DNA of 64,000 bases from Bryum argenteum. Taxonomy: Eukaryota > Streptophyta > Bryopsida > Bryales > Bryaceae. The notes under the pieces are model-generated. The model was not told the origin of the DNA. It worked only from the letters and a program-made list of their open reading frames with translations, and made no database searches. Positions 12,670 through 27,400 of the stretch are shown here, in pieces. A program made the position numbers and the translations under genes. The stretch spans positions 707,263-771,262 of the forward strand of contig CM073330.1 in assembly GCA_037043015.1 (NCBI GenBank). The letters are read 5' to 3'. Position 1 is the first letter of the stretch; the number at the start of each line of letters is the position of its first letter.

Positions 12670-13314
12670 TACATGCACTACAGAGACATTCGAGACCACG
12701 TCAGGCAAGAGGCTCCACTGTTACAAACACTTGCGAATTCTCTGTCAACTTTCTTTTGGGGCCCAAGCTACAGAAATATACGCAAATTATATAAAATGCT
12801 GCCTCGGGCCACTAATTGCTGCGGCCTCTCGGTCTGTACCAGCGACTTTCTGTACAGACAACAGACCTGCACTGTAGTCGGCATTGACCTTAGCACGGCA
12901 CTCTCGATCTACAACGTTCAAAGAAAACACTGTTGTCGGCAACCACGTCACTCGCATGCTCACCTCATGACCCCAAGTGCAAGTAACCTTGTGGCTATAG
13001 CGGTTCATTCTGATGTGTGACAAACTAGTGCTGCAAGGTGGTGTAATCTTGGTGCATTTGCCGCTGATCCTGATGAAAGAAACGGCTGGAGAAAAGGGCG
13101 ATCGCTTGTGGAGTTGGTGAGACACTTTTCACACGGACTGCGATGTACGCTGGTGGTGGAGGGTGACTGTCCAGATACCCTCTTGTCTCCACTTCTTGCA
13201 ACGGCGCGTGAGGAGCACTCTCGGAAGCGTGTGGGTTCCTATCGGCATCAGCAGGCGTTTCATTCCGGCACTGACGGGCGTTCCATTCCGGGGTGGTTAT
13301 AGAGCCTGCCAGCC

Positions 13315-16300
13315 ATGAACGACGGGGAGGCAGGTACGAGCAGAGGTGCGGTGGTGACGGAGGATCACGATGTGTTCCTCAACCACCGCGGGCCTGATGT
13401 GAAGGCCACCTTCGTGGCGCATCTGGAGGATGCCCTCCGATGTGCAGGCCATCGTCCATTTCTGGACGCTCGCTCGCTGATGAAGGGCAACCCTGCCCTT
13501 GAGTCCATCGACCACGCTCTGGCCATGGCCAATGTTCACGTGGCTGTGGTGTCGAGGGGGTATGCGGAGTCGAAGTACTGCCTCAACGAGCTGGTGGCCA
13601 TGCTGAGGAGCGGCAAGCCGGTGGTGCCCGTGTTCTACGGAGTGGAACCTGGGGACTTGCGGTGGGTGGAGAATGAGAATGGTCCGTTTGCAGCCGCTTT
13701 CGAGAGACACCGGTCGAGGGGGAGGCGCCCCGAGAAAGTGCAAGAGTGGAGAGACGCTCTTGCAGCACTGGCTGAAATTACCGGATTCCGCCTAGCTGAT
13801 TACAGAAGGTGAGTTTGAGGACTAAGCGTAATATTATTCTGCAACCTTTGGAGACTATTATGTTCCTCTACATCTGTAGTGGGGTTGATGGGTCTTTGCA
13901 AACGAGGGCACATGATTATGACATGAATGTCTTTATCTACATCCATATTGTTGCATAATATGAGAGACATTGATTGATATTGATTCGTGTGTAGTGATGA
14001 ATCAAAGCTGAAGCAAGAAGTGGTGAAGCGAGTAGCAGGCCTCACTCCTTCCCACATCCCTGTTGAAGTCGAATCTTGCAGAGTCGGGCTTGAGGACCCA
14101 ACTTGTAGGTGCATCGAAGTCATGGAGGAGATGGGTGGTGGGATAGGCATATTGGGAATTGTGGGAATGGGTGGTATTGGGAAGACCACTCTTGCAAGAG
14201 AAATCTTCAACTCTTATGCAAGGGAGAGCAAGTTTCAACACATGAGTTTTTTGGAGATTCATCGAGAGAGTTATTCATCCTGTTCTAATGTTGAGGGTTG
14301 GCGAGCATGGTCATTGCCATTGAGAAAGCAATTGATGTGGGATCTTTTGCATGTAGATTCAAGTGGGTCAACAGATTACAAGAATTGGCTTCAAAAAGTT
14401 CGTGATGTAGGGCCAGTAATGATTGTGGTGGACAATGTTTATGACCTAGAACAACTGAATGCATTAATACCCTTTCCATTTCATCTTCATCCAAGGAGCC
14501 GCATGATCGTGACATCTCGTGATCGGGGAATCTTAAACAACATGGTAGTAAAAGCTAAAGTTGAATACTTTATCTTTGATGTCCCTCTTTTAGATCCACA
14601 TTATACCAATAAGTTGTTTAATTGGCATGCCTTCAACTCTTTAGAGGTTGAAAAAGGTTTAGAAGGGTTTGCAAAGGATATTGTACAAGCATGCGGTGGA
14701 TTGCCATTGGCATTGAAGGTTATTGGATCAAGTTTACTTGATAAGAGGACTGGAGAAGATAGAGAAGCGATATGGATAGAGGCCATAGATGCAATGAGGC
14801 GGAGTAGAGATGTTATGGATGTGTTGAGGTGGAGCTTTGATATTCTTCCCGAAGCAGACCAACGTATGTTTGTGGATATTGCATGCATTTTCAACAACAA
14901 GACATTAGGAGAATCTTTAGCATATTGGAGAAGTTGTAAGGGTTGTGTCTCATGTGATGGTGTGAACACACCTTATACCTCATTGAAAAATATCATTGAC
15001 AAGAATTTAGTTTCATGCGGTGATTCCAAACAATTACACATGCATGACTTGTTAGTGGAATTGGGAGAAGAGATTGGTAAGAAGGCCAAGACACACTTTA
15101 CAAAAGGAAACAATGGAGAGTGGGCACTAAGAAGTAAGCAGGTAAGTTCTTAGTTTCTTTGAGAGCACAATAGTTTTTGATTTGATATTCTTAGTTGAGG
15201 TAGATAGCTCTGTGTAGTTGAGATTTGGCCAAGTTTGTAATTAGAGTATTTACACGATCTGGTTAAAGACAAATGATATTCATGAAATGGATGATGTGGA
15301 TTGGAAGCTTATTGATTAATAACAATAAGGTAACTACTTAGAGTTTGGTGCAATTGCAGGGAATGACAAATACACTAGCACTAAACTTAAGAGAAAGTAA
15401 AAAGCGAAGGTTTGAAGTTGAAGAATTTGCAAATATGCCAAATCTCCATTTTCTTGAAATACCAAAAAGCACAAAGATAGATGGAGATTGGAGATGTATG
15501 CCAAGAGAATTGCGATGGTTGCAGTGGAGGAATACAACTTTGAAACGAGTGCCGCCACATTTTGACTTGTTTAAGTTAACATATCTTGACTTTTCATGTA
15601 GTTCTAAATTGGTGGATTTGTGGAGCAATTCAAAGTGCAACTTAAAGGTATGTTAAGCCTTGAGTTAGAATTTTTGGTATCATGAGTAAATTTGTTTTGA
15701 TGATCCTTACATAGTAGTATGATGCGTGTTTTATTAGCTGACATGATTATCTGTTTTTCAGGGTTGTCCTAACTTAGAGCGGCTCAATTTGAGTGAGTGC
15801 TCATCCATCAAAAAACTACCGGATTGCATTGAGCAATTGTTGCAATTACGAGATTTAGTCCTTGACAAGTGCACAAGTTTAAGAACACTCCCAGATACAA
15901 TTGGACAACTCAAACAATTACAATGGCTTAATCTTCGATGGTGCAAAAGGTTGAAAGCTTTGCCGGAATCTATTGGACATGCATCTCAACTACAAAGATT
16001 GGATTTAACTGCATGTGAGACGTTGGAATGGCTCCCCGACTCTATTGGACAACTCAAAGAGTTGCGTTATCTCGGCTTGCAGTGCTGTACAAGTCTAAAA
16101 GCCTTGCCGAGTTGTATAGGAGCCTTGTCAAAATTGACTAATTTGATTGGAGAGGGTTGCATATCTTTGAGAGAATTTCCATCTTCTCTCCTACTTTGCT
16201 CAAGCCTTACTTGGTTGAGCTTACAAATGGATCCTAGTTTGGAACCCCAAACATGTTTTGCGGACTCTATTTCGGAGTCTTGGGCACAGTTATGGTATTT

Positions 16301-17027
16301 GAGGTTAGATGATATTCATGGACTTATATCCTACCTTCCTTACGGTGCATTCAAATGCCTTAAAATACTTACTGTGACAGACAACATTGTTACTGAGTTT
16401 CCGAAATCCATTGGATTTTTGGTGTCACTTGAATCGTTTTGGATTACATGTGAGATGCTCAAAAGCCTCCCAAACTCACTTGGTGATCTCAAAGCTCTTA
16501 GGTACCTTACATTAGATAGTTGTAAAAACTTGAAAAGGCTGCCCAAAACTATGGGTGCACTTGAAAATATGAAAGATCTTGATATAAGAAACTGTAGCCT
16601 ACTTAAAAAGCTCCCAAGCTCAATAGGCATGCTATCTACACTATGTGCTTTACATTTGTATGGGTGCAAGAAGATGAAGAAGCTTCCAACTTCCTTGACA
16701 CAACTCCAAAGGCTCAACACACTGGATTTAGTTGATTGTGAGAACATAGAAGCAATAGGAGTGCTCACAACTTTGCAAAGCATGCCAATATGGGAGAGCA
16801 CATCCATCATCAACCTTCCACCTTCTCTTCGAGTTATATCAAATCTTTATATATCTTGGGTACAAACAAAAGCTGCTTGGCGGCCCCTACATTCTGATGG
16901 GACATATCAAGTATCGGAAGAAGTGCTGGAAAAAGGTGGTGAAAATACTGGTATCATGAGAGCTCTCTACAACGAATCAATCCCAACGTTCTCTTTGGAA
17001 GTATATTTCTACTACAAATTCCCATGA
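13315..17027 (+). CDS. TIR-NB-ARC-LRR (TNL) intracellular immune receptor, four exons
   Basis: Exons 13315-13808, 13995-15141, 15360-15647 and 15762-17027 join in phase to about 1064 residues. The TIR domain (about 17-155) has DVFLNHRGPDVK and SKYCLNELVAML; the last contains the glutamate that is catalytic in NADase-active plant TIRs. The NB-ARC has the P-loop GMGGIGKTT (residues 222-230), kinase-2 VVDN (D311), RNBS-B MIVTSRDR, GLPL (about 400-403), FVDIACIF and MHD (514-516). The LRRs fill residues about 548-1064, with many C-type LxxLxLxxCxxLxxLP repeats. TNLs sense effectors and make NAD-derived signals that trigger defence. The TIR exon is GC-rich with G/C-ending codons while exons 2-4 are AT-rich, so the gene is compositionally a chimera. 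Its promoter and TIR exon are duplicated at 63475. All domains are intact. Confidence 0.95.
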
Positions 17028-17988
17028 GACAAGTTTGAAAGAACCTTCTAGCTAGGTGTTTGATCCTTCATAGCATCATCTATTTCATTCACGATCAAGA
17101 CCTTTTTTCACATCAACTTCTTGAAGGCTTTCTTTTCCAAGCTCTTTAACTCTTTATGTCCTTTTAATTATAGAGGATATGAGATGTATCTTTGAATATA
17201 GAGCTATGATAGAATTACTCCACAGATTCTTAGCTTGTGTTTAGCGTCAAGAATCAAGGGGCAATGGTCGTGCAAACTCAAGCAATAAAGGTGGCTCTCC
17301 AAAACCATGTAGGATATAAAATATGCCTATAGTAATGAGGAAGACATGAGATTTAACATCTTCAATATATTGACTTTATTTCCTAAACCAAAATCTAAGA
17401 CAAAAGCTTTGTTGCAAAAAACTACTAAAGTATTGAAGTTGTATATGGACGCAAAATTATAATGAAGTAGTTTTTAAAAGGTAAAATGACTAACCTTGTA
17501 GTATATTCAAGAATTTTATAATCGAGTAGCTTGTGGATTTAATTTTAAGCCTCTTGTCACTATTTGATTCTTCAAGCTATTTCTCAAGACTAGATATGAT
17601 TAGAAGGATGCTACTATGTTCTTAAATCTGCATAAGCCATATTGTGCACTTGTCATTTACTTGGTGATGAAGTTTGTTCAATTGAATGATATTGCTTCCC
17701 TCTAAAGACTAATAATGTGGTGTACGCTTTGTGACGTAGGTACTTGTGATGTAGGTACTTGTGACGAAGACTATGTTTAGGAGAAAGTTTATGCTCACTT
17801 CGGTACAAGTTCTAAAGAGCCTCTAATGGAATTGCACTCAACAATGTTGACAGTCCATAGGAGGGAGTAGAAGGTTTGTTCATTTTGCATGTCTACTTTG
17901 AGTAGTTGCTCATTGTTTTTCAATAAAATTCTTCCACTAGCTCAAAGGAGATCTTCCTTTAAGAGTTGTTTTTGCAACTATGAAGCGC

Positions 17989-18082
17989 TTATTTTATAGT
18001 GTTTTATGTCCAGTAAGATTACCAATCATATAAATGGGTTATTGTATAGTGTTTTGTGTCTAATAAGATTACTAGTCATACT
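17989..18082. repeat. About 52-bp imperfect tandem duplication
   Basis: Two copies of a unit containing TTATAGTGTTTTATGTC and AGATTACCAATCATA, the second partial and diverged. Non-coding. Confidence 0.6.
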
Positions 18083-19936
18083 CCGATTTCTTGAAGTGAC
18101 ATGATGATGACATGAGAATTTGCACAATAATTTATAAAGTCTATGATTCTATGATGAAGTGAAGAATATCATAGTCTTGAATAGCATTTCTAACAATTTG
18201 TTGTTATTAACACAACTTCCTCTAGAAACCATCATGTGTGGTGAATCGTGCCTTCAAAGTAGAATATTTGGAACTTAATTTTTTTTTAAAAGGGCTTGTT
18301 GAAGATGCTCCTTTAAGGTAATCTATCCTCTTATTCCTTCTTTTTGCCGCTTGAACACCTACTTGTATCAACTTTGATTTATGTGACTAGTCTAATTGAT
18401 GTTGGAGGGCATTGAAATTGACTTTATTGGCGTGCCTTTCACGATGCATAGTGGGGAGTTTGGTAAGAAGATTATAATTTGATAAATGTATCTCTATGCA
18501 TTTCAAAGGTAGGGTATTCAAGGTATATAAATTATTGGGCTGATATTAGATGGTGCTCATTTGGTGGTAGTTTAATTTACAGCTTTAAATGAAACTAGTG
18601 ATTCTTCAATACTTCTGTCAATTCTTGCTCTTCAATGATGGTTTTATTTCACTTTTGGAACTTTGAAACTATTCTTATAAGCTTTTCCTTATCTTAAGTA
18701 GAATGTGGTGTAAAAAGCTTAGGCAAGACAAGGAGTTTTTGCAAGACGTTGCTACTCAGGAGTGTGAAGCAAAATGATTTCTCATGCACAAATAATAAAC
18801 TTTGCTATTATTGTATGACTTCATGAATTGCTTGCAACCTCATGAGAAATTGAAACTCCACTTTATAAGAGTAGAATTATCACATAATTCTCAAGGTACT
18901 ACCACAATATTTGACCTTTCTACATTGGAGTACCTTTACAATTTGATCAAACCATTGCTCAATTTCTGAGCTCAACAATGCTAATTTTCTTCACATTGTT
19001 GAGACGAATGAATATAGGATGGGTGAGATGATTGAGAATTTTTGATAGCACCATTTGATCTAATAGAGATGACTGTGAATTAGTGGATGTACTTTTTACA
19101 TGCTAAAATTCCTATCACTATGAGGACGCCTTATTCGTTCAAAATGGAATATGATCATTTCATGTCTCCATATTGTGCGTGGATGCAATTGCTTAACTTT
19201 TTGACAACTAAAAATCTTCATCGTACTATTGCAGCATATCCAAGGGCATCTAAACAATTATCACACTCTTTGCGGAGTATAGTGTCATTTTTGTTGTGAT
19301 AAGGTGGCCTTCTTTGTATCACAAACTAATGCATTTCATTCGAATAAGTTGTGTTGAATATTTCTATTCAGTTTGCCTTTATTGAATGCTTTCTACTTAT
19401 TACAACTTTTTACAACTTTTAAGATAACTTTTTGACACTTTTCCACATTTGTAATATAATATGTATTCAAAAAGAAAAAAGTTCTAAAAATAACTCTATA
19501 TTAGCTAAATCTATATACCACACAACTCAAGTAAATTAAAAATCCTCTTGATATTATCAGACTTGATTTTTTGGGCCATCATTGTTTCATTTGGTGACTT
19601 TGTACAGCTTTTGGGGAACTTTGTTTAAGAGGTGCCCTTCTTAGGTGTTCAAACCACCTTAGAACAATGCAATTTCCTATGACCTCTTGATAACCCTAAC
19701 CTTATTCTGAACTAAAAGATGTTCTGCTTTTCCAGGCAGGATTTGCTTTGGAATAGCTGTAAGGTTCTGTTGATTAAGGATTCATCGTAACAAGAAGAAA
19801 AGAAATAAAGAGTAGTTGCATGAGTATCATCTGAAAAATGTCTTCTGGAGCAAATAGGTGAGGTTATTTATTTGTTTGATTTTTTCAGTTCAATTTTTTT
19901 TTTAATGTGGGTTATCATTCTGGCAAGCGCACAATT

Positions 19937-20118
19937 CCCTTGGAACATTGAAATAACCTTGATACATTGAAATTACTGTGACACATTGAAAGTAGAGTGA
20001 TTCATTGTAATTACCTTGACACATGGAAATTTCCTTGATACGTTGAAAATACCTTAAAAGTAAATTGAAAATGCCTTGAGATATTGAAAGTGACTTGACG
20101 CATTGAAAACCCCTTGAT
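19937..20118. repeat. Degenerate 20-bp minisatellite
   Basis: About nine imperfect units of the type CCTTGATACATTGAAAATAC in tandem. The units vary in length and sequence. Non-coding and AT-rich. Confidence 0.75.
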
Positions 20119-23100
20119 AGCTTTAAAGCTAGCACCAAGTCTTATTTCACAATAGTAGATACACCATGTTGATATAAATGTCGATATAAATTGTAATGCA
20201 TAACTCTAAAAGATTTTCTTACCATACAAATGTAGTATCTAATACGTCAATACATCACCATCAAACATTACAGAATTAAATCTCTTACAACCAATATATC
20301 AATCAAGGAGTTGAAGTATGACAAACAATTCTGTACTGAGTGAATCCGGTATTTCATGTATGAGGACAGAGGCTTCGTGATAATCAAACAGAGTATGTAG
20401 GAAGATGGTAGCCACTTAGAGATCTTCAATGGAGTCATAGGTTTTTGAAATACACCCAATGAAAGGTGGTTCGTGCCCTTTAAGTACAATTAAGACACAA
20501 AATGGTCAAGGTTTCCATAGTTTGTTTTCTGAAATCACTCAAAACACAACAATGGTTTTGTCTTCTCACAAGAGGTGGATGTTGCATCCTTCCTATGTTA
20601 CACTCATGCATTTACAAATGACTACTCAGCACGAGATTGTGGTGTTCAATAGTGCTACAAATAGCATGCCCGCCTCTTTGTAGTCGTCAACTTTGAGCTC
20701 CCGCTTCTTAAGCTCTAATAGACTTATTGAAGTAAAACATGTCACATGTTTCTAAAACACAAAGTATTGAAACATGGCACAATATTTCATGCCATAAATT
20801 ATACCATCTTGGGTTGAGATAAGACTTCCACCATAGCAAATCAAACTTCATTAGAGATCCAATGCACCAAATTTCATTGAATACAAAGTTTTGATAAATA
20901 TATTATGGCTTGACATGAAAGTTTTGGGTTGTCATCTAACTTGATCAAATTCAACATCTCCTAGGGCTTAGAAGTTGAAGAAGATTACACTTTGTTCGTT
21001 ATTTTCACATGAAAGTAAAAATATTACTAACAAACCCACTCGAATAAAAAATCCCCAACTATAGAGATGTTCACTATAACCTCAAGAACATTTTTGGACA
21101 CTAAGTAATTTATTTGTGAAAAATTTCTTTTTTGGGACCAACTGTACCTTTGCAATGGTGAACACTACCATAAAATCTACAAACGGAAATAGTCCAAAAA
21201 CAAGACCCCTTGCACAAAACTAGATACCATATCTGCCTCAGATAGATAGATAGATAGAAACTCCGGTCCCTTTCTAAGGGGGCCGGCGTGAATGAAGTGT
21301 CCGTTCGTAATGCTAATATCCCGATGGCCACCGGACAAGGGGAAATTGGAACAATACTACTTCCCCCTCTCGAGGGTGGACACTATAACTACGCTAGTTT
21401 CTAGCCTAGTTACTAGTGCCTTGAAGATACTTGACATAGTATCCCCCCAAAGGGCTTTGATGGTACCCATACAACGAGGTCCAAGGACCCCCCACATATC
21501 TGCCTCACATCTTGAATCAAGCAAAGACTCTCACAACAAAAACTACATTCATATAGGAATCCACCCAAATAAATGAAATTGATATTCAAGTGTGGATGAA
21601 GAGAATCTAGCTCCTCATGAACCATTTACATATACCTAACTGATAGAAACAAGAAATTCAACAATCTGTACCAATAATGAAGGAAAATTACTCTTACAAC
21701 TTTAATAAGGTTCTGAAAATTTTCACAATAAAATTATCTCTTTCTCAAATACTTCCGCATTCTAGTCAAGCGAATGAGGTCAACACCGATTTTGTATAGC
21801 ACCCCCAATATAATACCAAGGTGACACAAACAAAACAAATATGTAGTCTAGTTCATAAGCTTGATTTTCTGAAAAGGACTACAACAAACTTCAAAATTCT
21901 TACAATTTTTATTTTATTCACTTGTTCATTACAATATCTATGTGAAGAAACACCTCTCAATTATGCCAATCGACATCATACAAGCTCATTCAACATTCTT
22001 ACTACACAAGAGTTGTCAATTGGTGTTACGTGGAATTTACTTAATGGGTAACTTTTGATAAATACCACTATTTCTCAACTCTCTTAGAATTAGTGTTCAA
22101 TTTAAGCCGCCATAGCAATCAACGTCCCTTGACTTTTTTTAAAGCCCACGAATTGCACCACTCCCAATATATTCTTCCACTTGCAAGAAACTATGCATGC
22201 TCTTAATAAGAAGAAGAAGAAGAAAGCACCAGACCCTATGGGTTGGCGTGAATATAGTGTCCGTTCGACCTACCCTTGGTGATATGCCCTCAGGACATAC
22301 CATCAATGGTACAAGACATGCATGGGTGATGGTCTGGTTGGAGTACCCAAAAAGGTTGTCCCATGAACAATTGCACTCTATGCTGGTGTGACAAACATAT
22401 CCATTTTTAAACTGTAATACAATAAGACTTCATTAGATGTGGTTTTAGTTGTCTATACTTATAATGTATCAAGAAAAAAAATTAAAAATTAAAAAAAATA
22501 TTTTGAAGTAATTTTATTTGATTTTTTAGTTGAAAAAGTAAGTCATGTCCCAATAACCTAAAATCCATAGAATCAAGCAAATGGAATATCAACCATTTTT
22601 ATTTTAATATAATTTTTGAATATGACCTACATCTTCTTGTGTAGAATACAAAATAATTTATTTAATAATTAAAAAATTTAATTCATTGTGCACTATAATG
22701 CCTACAAATCCCCAAATTCAACACTTTTTCCCTCATCTATGAATGGATCCAAAAAAAATAAAAAATCTAAAAGAAAATCTATGGACATATATACTTTGAT
22801 TTCAGTGAGGTGCATGATATTTTATTTTCTATTTTAGGGTCTTTTTACTTGATTAAAATGACTAAATTAGACAAACTTTGGAGGCTTTCAATAAAAATAA
22901 CCTAATTAGTGTGTCCAAAAAGTGATACCCCAAGCTTACCATTGCCCGCATGCTCTTACATTTAGTGTTATGTTTTGACAATTAGTGTTGACATAACACT
23001 ATGGTGACGTGCGACATCTAGGGTTATGGTTTGCAATTGAAGTTTGAAACACTAAATAACAACTCTTGTGTACGGATTGCATATGTCAAGCCAACCTATT

Positions 23101-23964
23101 TGGACCCATCAGCTTTCTCTCATAGATGGGACCATTAAATGACTTATTTAACAATGACGGTGAAGAGTACAGATAAGTAGAACAGATAAAATGAAACAAA
23201 TTCCATGTGTAAGTGGAGTAGTTTCTCAATGAATTAGTTTGTTCACGTCGTAGTTTCCAATTAGCTAGTACTCATCATCGTCATTGTAGAGCTAGCCATT
23301 GCTCCGCCAGCCTAAACGGACCCATCAGTCAGTTGGGTCAACAGTAATTGGTGGTTGTCGTTATACTTGTGCTCTCTCATTCGTGGTGTTCGCTGTATTG
23401 CCGGAATGTGGTTGCTTTCAGTAGTTGTTGATGTGCAGACAAGTGTTCTTGAACTAGAATAACTCTCCGTTGGCTCAAGATTGATTTTGAAGCGGATCTT
23501 TTGTTTAAATCTGTTTCGATTTATACTCTTCATCATCGTTGTAAAACTAGCACTTCATAATTTGCTTCACGCCTAAACGGACCCGACAGCCAAGACGTCA
23601 ACGCTAGTGGTCCTCTCAGTACTACAAATTTGAGGTTTTATAACTATGAGAGTCATATTGACTATGACTAAATAGTGTCATAATTATATGTATGAAGCAA
23701 CTAAGAGTAAATGATTAATAAAGATGATTATTGAGAGTCACATTTTGATAATTCATAGAACACCATATTCGTTAAATTGGCCCAATCCCCGTTATATTTG
23801 GCCGCACACTATTCAAATAAATAGAGTAAAGTGAAACATAGAGGGGGTCTCAAATACTATGGGTATGGAAAATAGTAATATTTTTAATTGCTAAATGTGA
23901 TGGTTGTGTGACGTGGCGATAATATGTTGAAAATGCAAATACAATGTGCGATAAAATATGGAGA

Positions 23965-24175
23965 AGATAAAGAATTTTTTCAATAAAGAAAAGAGGTAAA
24001 GAAATACGGTATAGGCAAAAGATATGTATGTATTTGTAAAAGAAACACATTGGAAAGAAAAGAAGCGGAAGTAAAAGATAAAGAAACCGAAAGATAAAGA
24101 AAAAGAAAACTAGTAAAGAAAAAGAAAAATAGTAAAGAAAAAGAAGCACATAAAATGAAAAAGAAGTGGAATAAG
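23965..24175. repeat. Polypurine tract (AAAGAAA-type)
   Basis: About 210 bases almost wholly A and G on the plus strand, with repeated AAAGATAAAGAAA and GTAAAGAAAAAGAAAA units. It lies just beyond the 3' end of the minus-strand transposase gene. Confidence 0.75.
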
Positions 24176-24496
24176 AACTCTAAGGCATAGAGATATTTCA
24201 AATTGGTACGTTAAAGTGAACATATTCAAATAGATATCCTACTTGCAACAATCGAGCCTTAAAGAGAGCTCAAGCGCACATGTTGTTTGAAGCATATCTC
24301 ATACTCACTAGGATTCTTCAAACTCTATGATGCGACGTAGATTGTCAAGAGCAAATTGGATCTGCGATGCCGGGGCAAAATGTATCCTACCTTTCAGAGG
24401 CTTCCAAGAAGCAACAACGCTATCTGTAGATATCGTATCTTCTGTTTTTGTTGAAATATCTAACTTGTATGGAAATTCTTGAATTGTATCCCATCC

Positions 24497-27400
24497 TCAG
24501 TACAACTCCGCAATAGGGTTGTCATTGTTGTCTGGCACCCACCAACGCACTTTGAATGTCTTGAAATTTGGTTGCGTTGGGTCCATTTGTGGTTGGTTCA
24601 TAACCTTCCCTAGCCATATTGGTTCCTCGCAACCTTCTGTTGGTCTTACAAAAACCAAGAATCCCGGTCTGTCCTCTATTGTTCCAATATAATGGTCTTC
24701 TTCTTCCTCCACGTCGTCCTCTCCAAAGACCACCTCCGCTTCGTGTCCTTCTGCTATTCGATTTACTGATTGTACATCGTCTATGCAAAGTCGGCTTATC
24801 GGCCAAAATCCACATTTCAACGGCACATCACCTTCGATTCCTGCAACACTTGTCATTGACCTAATTGTATCTCGTACCCCTGTCCAGTACTCCACGTAAT
24901 GACAATGCTCTCCTCTGAATGCGGGAGTCACGTTCGCATTCAGCAATATATTGTAATGTGCAATGAATCCATCAATACCCTTTAGTATCTCATCTTCATG
25001 CTTCAATCCTTTTGATTTCACAGCAAACGGCTCAGCATCTTCTGGAGGTAATATAGGCCTATATGTTTCGTCAGCCTTCCACAATTTGATCCCAACTGAA
25101 TGTGTTGGTTTCCAGTTTTCTTCCGTACATGCTAATTTGTATTGCATTAAACGCCATCCGTCATCATGGATAAAGAATCTGAATTGACTTCCCTTGCTAT
25201 GGCCTCCTAGCCTCGTCCTTCGAGCCTTTGCCATGTATGGAGCAATGAACTTCTTGAAATCCGGAACTTCTTCAATAAAGTGCGGAATCATAAGGCCATC
25301 TTTGTCTAGATCCATGTAAGATTTCATTAGCATTGGAAGTGTTGGATGATTCTTCTCCTTCAAAACCGCACTCCACCTCCCAAATGAAGCATCAATGTCT
25401 TCATGCGTATGTCCCACCATCATAAATGATACTACCACTTCTCTCACAATCCTCTTCGCCACTATCAACGACCAAAAACAAAAGAGTATCTATTTTTATT
25501 CTCCCTCCAACAATTATCCAATTGGATATGTAATACCGGTGCAAGCGGTCGTGCTACTTTTGAACTCTCAGTTGGTTCCTTGAGAGATGCTAAACACATT
25601 TCTTTCCCCTGCAAAATGGCTCTATACAATGCTGTGCTTTCACTTTGTGGAAGTAATGCTCTCGACGATGTTGCCGGCGTGTCTTCTATATCACGCAACA
25701 ATTTGGCAACAGACCCAATTGTGAAGTTACTATCATTAGGAAACATATCCACTGTATAGTGAGCGTACCTTGAATCCCCATGTCCATGAGCATACATGCC
25801 CGTCACGGAAATGAGTAGCTTCATCAGGGCATTCAAATCTTCTGTCCGAGATCTAAGACATGGAAGTGCAGTTTTGGAGTGGTCCATCTTACCGTGCAAA
25901 ATGCTCACAAATTCCAGCGGTTTCTTCTTCGAATGTGTTCGATCCGACCAATATGCAACGCGGGCCGCCGTTTGAGCATTTGTATGTTTGGTGTACTTCA
26001 ATGCATATTCTTTGTGTTCTTCCGATCCAGGTACTGCTGATTGTTTCAACGTGTTATATGTATCGCACTTGGAACATCTTGAGAATGAGTCTCCCCTTTG
26101 CTTGATCCGATACAGTGCAAATCTTGATACGCGTATTTCACTTAAAAGACTTGTTGAGATAGGTCTGAGTCCAAATTCGGTATTCACCTACAAACAATTT
26201 TGCACTTATTGAGTCAATAAAACATCGAGGGTTGATTTGCAGAGTATATGACTAACGTAGTCTTTTGAATCATGCACGTAATGCATACCTCGTTCACTCG
26301 AGGAAGAAATCGATTCCATCGTATTCCGGTTGGAAGAATCTTTTGCGCAACACGTTCACCGGATGGTAATGTACATGGACAAGGCATTTGGTCAGCAAGG
26401 TTTTCAATCATACTCTCCAAAACAAAAGCGGCATGTGCCTTAAATGCCCTCGGTTTAGATTTCCCCGTATTGCCATGCGGACGTGCCCTAGCCCCCTCTT
26501 TAGCCTGTTTCTCATACCGCCTGAATGTCCTATTTGATACTCCATGGATGAGCTTCCAACCTTTCACACAAACTTCTTTGAAGTGAGACTTCACAAGATC
26601 CTTATTGCCATCAACTGAACAAACCTTTGTACGGTGAATGTCGAGGTTCTTTGAACGTCTCTCTTGAGTATCCCTTAAGAACATTTCTTGACGTGCCATA
26701 CTCGGAGGGAACATTCTAATGCAATGACGGTCGCAACATTCTCCCATGTACACCTTAGCAATCTCGTCTTCGGAAATCCTCCAATCTTGTGTTTTCTTAG
26801 TTTTGTGAACCCTATTAGAGGTGTCATAGCGGCGCTTTCCTTTACGGTCCAACTTCCTCATCTCATCCTCGTGTACGATATAAGCGTGCTTTCTAAGATG
26901 GTCATAAACACTCACTCTTTAGAAATAGCAACCGAATGGGCCAACTGATACACATGTTGCGGAGTGCGAGTCCCCATCAAATATTGCACACACCACAACG
27001 CCAAAGTTGATGTTACCTAGTTCATTCTCACCATCCACAAACAAGATGGGATTTGTAGCAGAAACAAGGACATTGGCAATTTTTCGTCCATTGCTGTGCA
27101 TAGCCTCTACCATTAGTCCCTTCCACTCATCCCTACTAATACCATCACACTCTGGGATGGGAGAATTATCAATGACATCCTCCACATTCAGATCATCTTG
27201 TCCCACATCTGCGGTTGATGCAGTACCCTATACACGACAATTTACGTGACTGTCTCAGTATATTGTACCATTACGATCAACTTATAGATCATTGCGGCTA
27301 ACACACACCATCTACGAACATCCTAAAACCTTTGAAACGGAAAAACTTTCAGTTTACCCAACCTTGTTATTAAGTTCAATCAATCATACATGCTAGTTGT

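Larger units (their letters stand above)
10344..13824. repeat. Segmental duplication, copy A
   Basis: About 3.48 kb matching copy B at 60711-63984 in the same orientation. It begins in the last intron of the CPP1-like gene (TCATATCTCTTAT) and ends 16 bp into intron 1 of the TNL gene (GTGAGTTTGAGGACTA). Roughly nine in ten bases agree over the shared parts. Copy A alone contains MITEs at 10922-11223 and 12354-12669 and the tandem repeat at 12258-12315; copy B alone contains the MITE at 61254-61700. Between 10594 and 13314 I see no gene other than the TNL promoter region. Confidence 0.92.
17028..24496. other. AT-rich intergenic region, no gene recognised
   Basis: About 7.4 kb with no coding region I can support. 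It contains short tandem repeats (some listed separately), a (GATA) run at 21240-21258, and two similar GC-richer stretches near 21283 and 22242 that share GGCGTGAAT and AGTGTCCGTTCG. A 23268-23610 stretch contains two diverged copies of a unit ending GCCTAAACGGACCC. A piece near 19232-19290 (GTATCCAAGGGCATCTA-like) resembles a piece of CPP1 intron 1 near 9156-9210, probably an old dispersed repeat. Confidence 0.6.

Noticed and set aside
13297-13743. 148-codon minus-strand frame opposite the TIR exon (and its copy at 63457-63870)
   Set aside because: It is the reverse strand of a GC-rich real exon; the reading has no domain and no conserved start context.
21240-21258. (GATA)n simple repeat
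   Set aside because: Too short and common to merit a finding.
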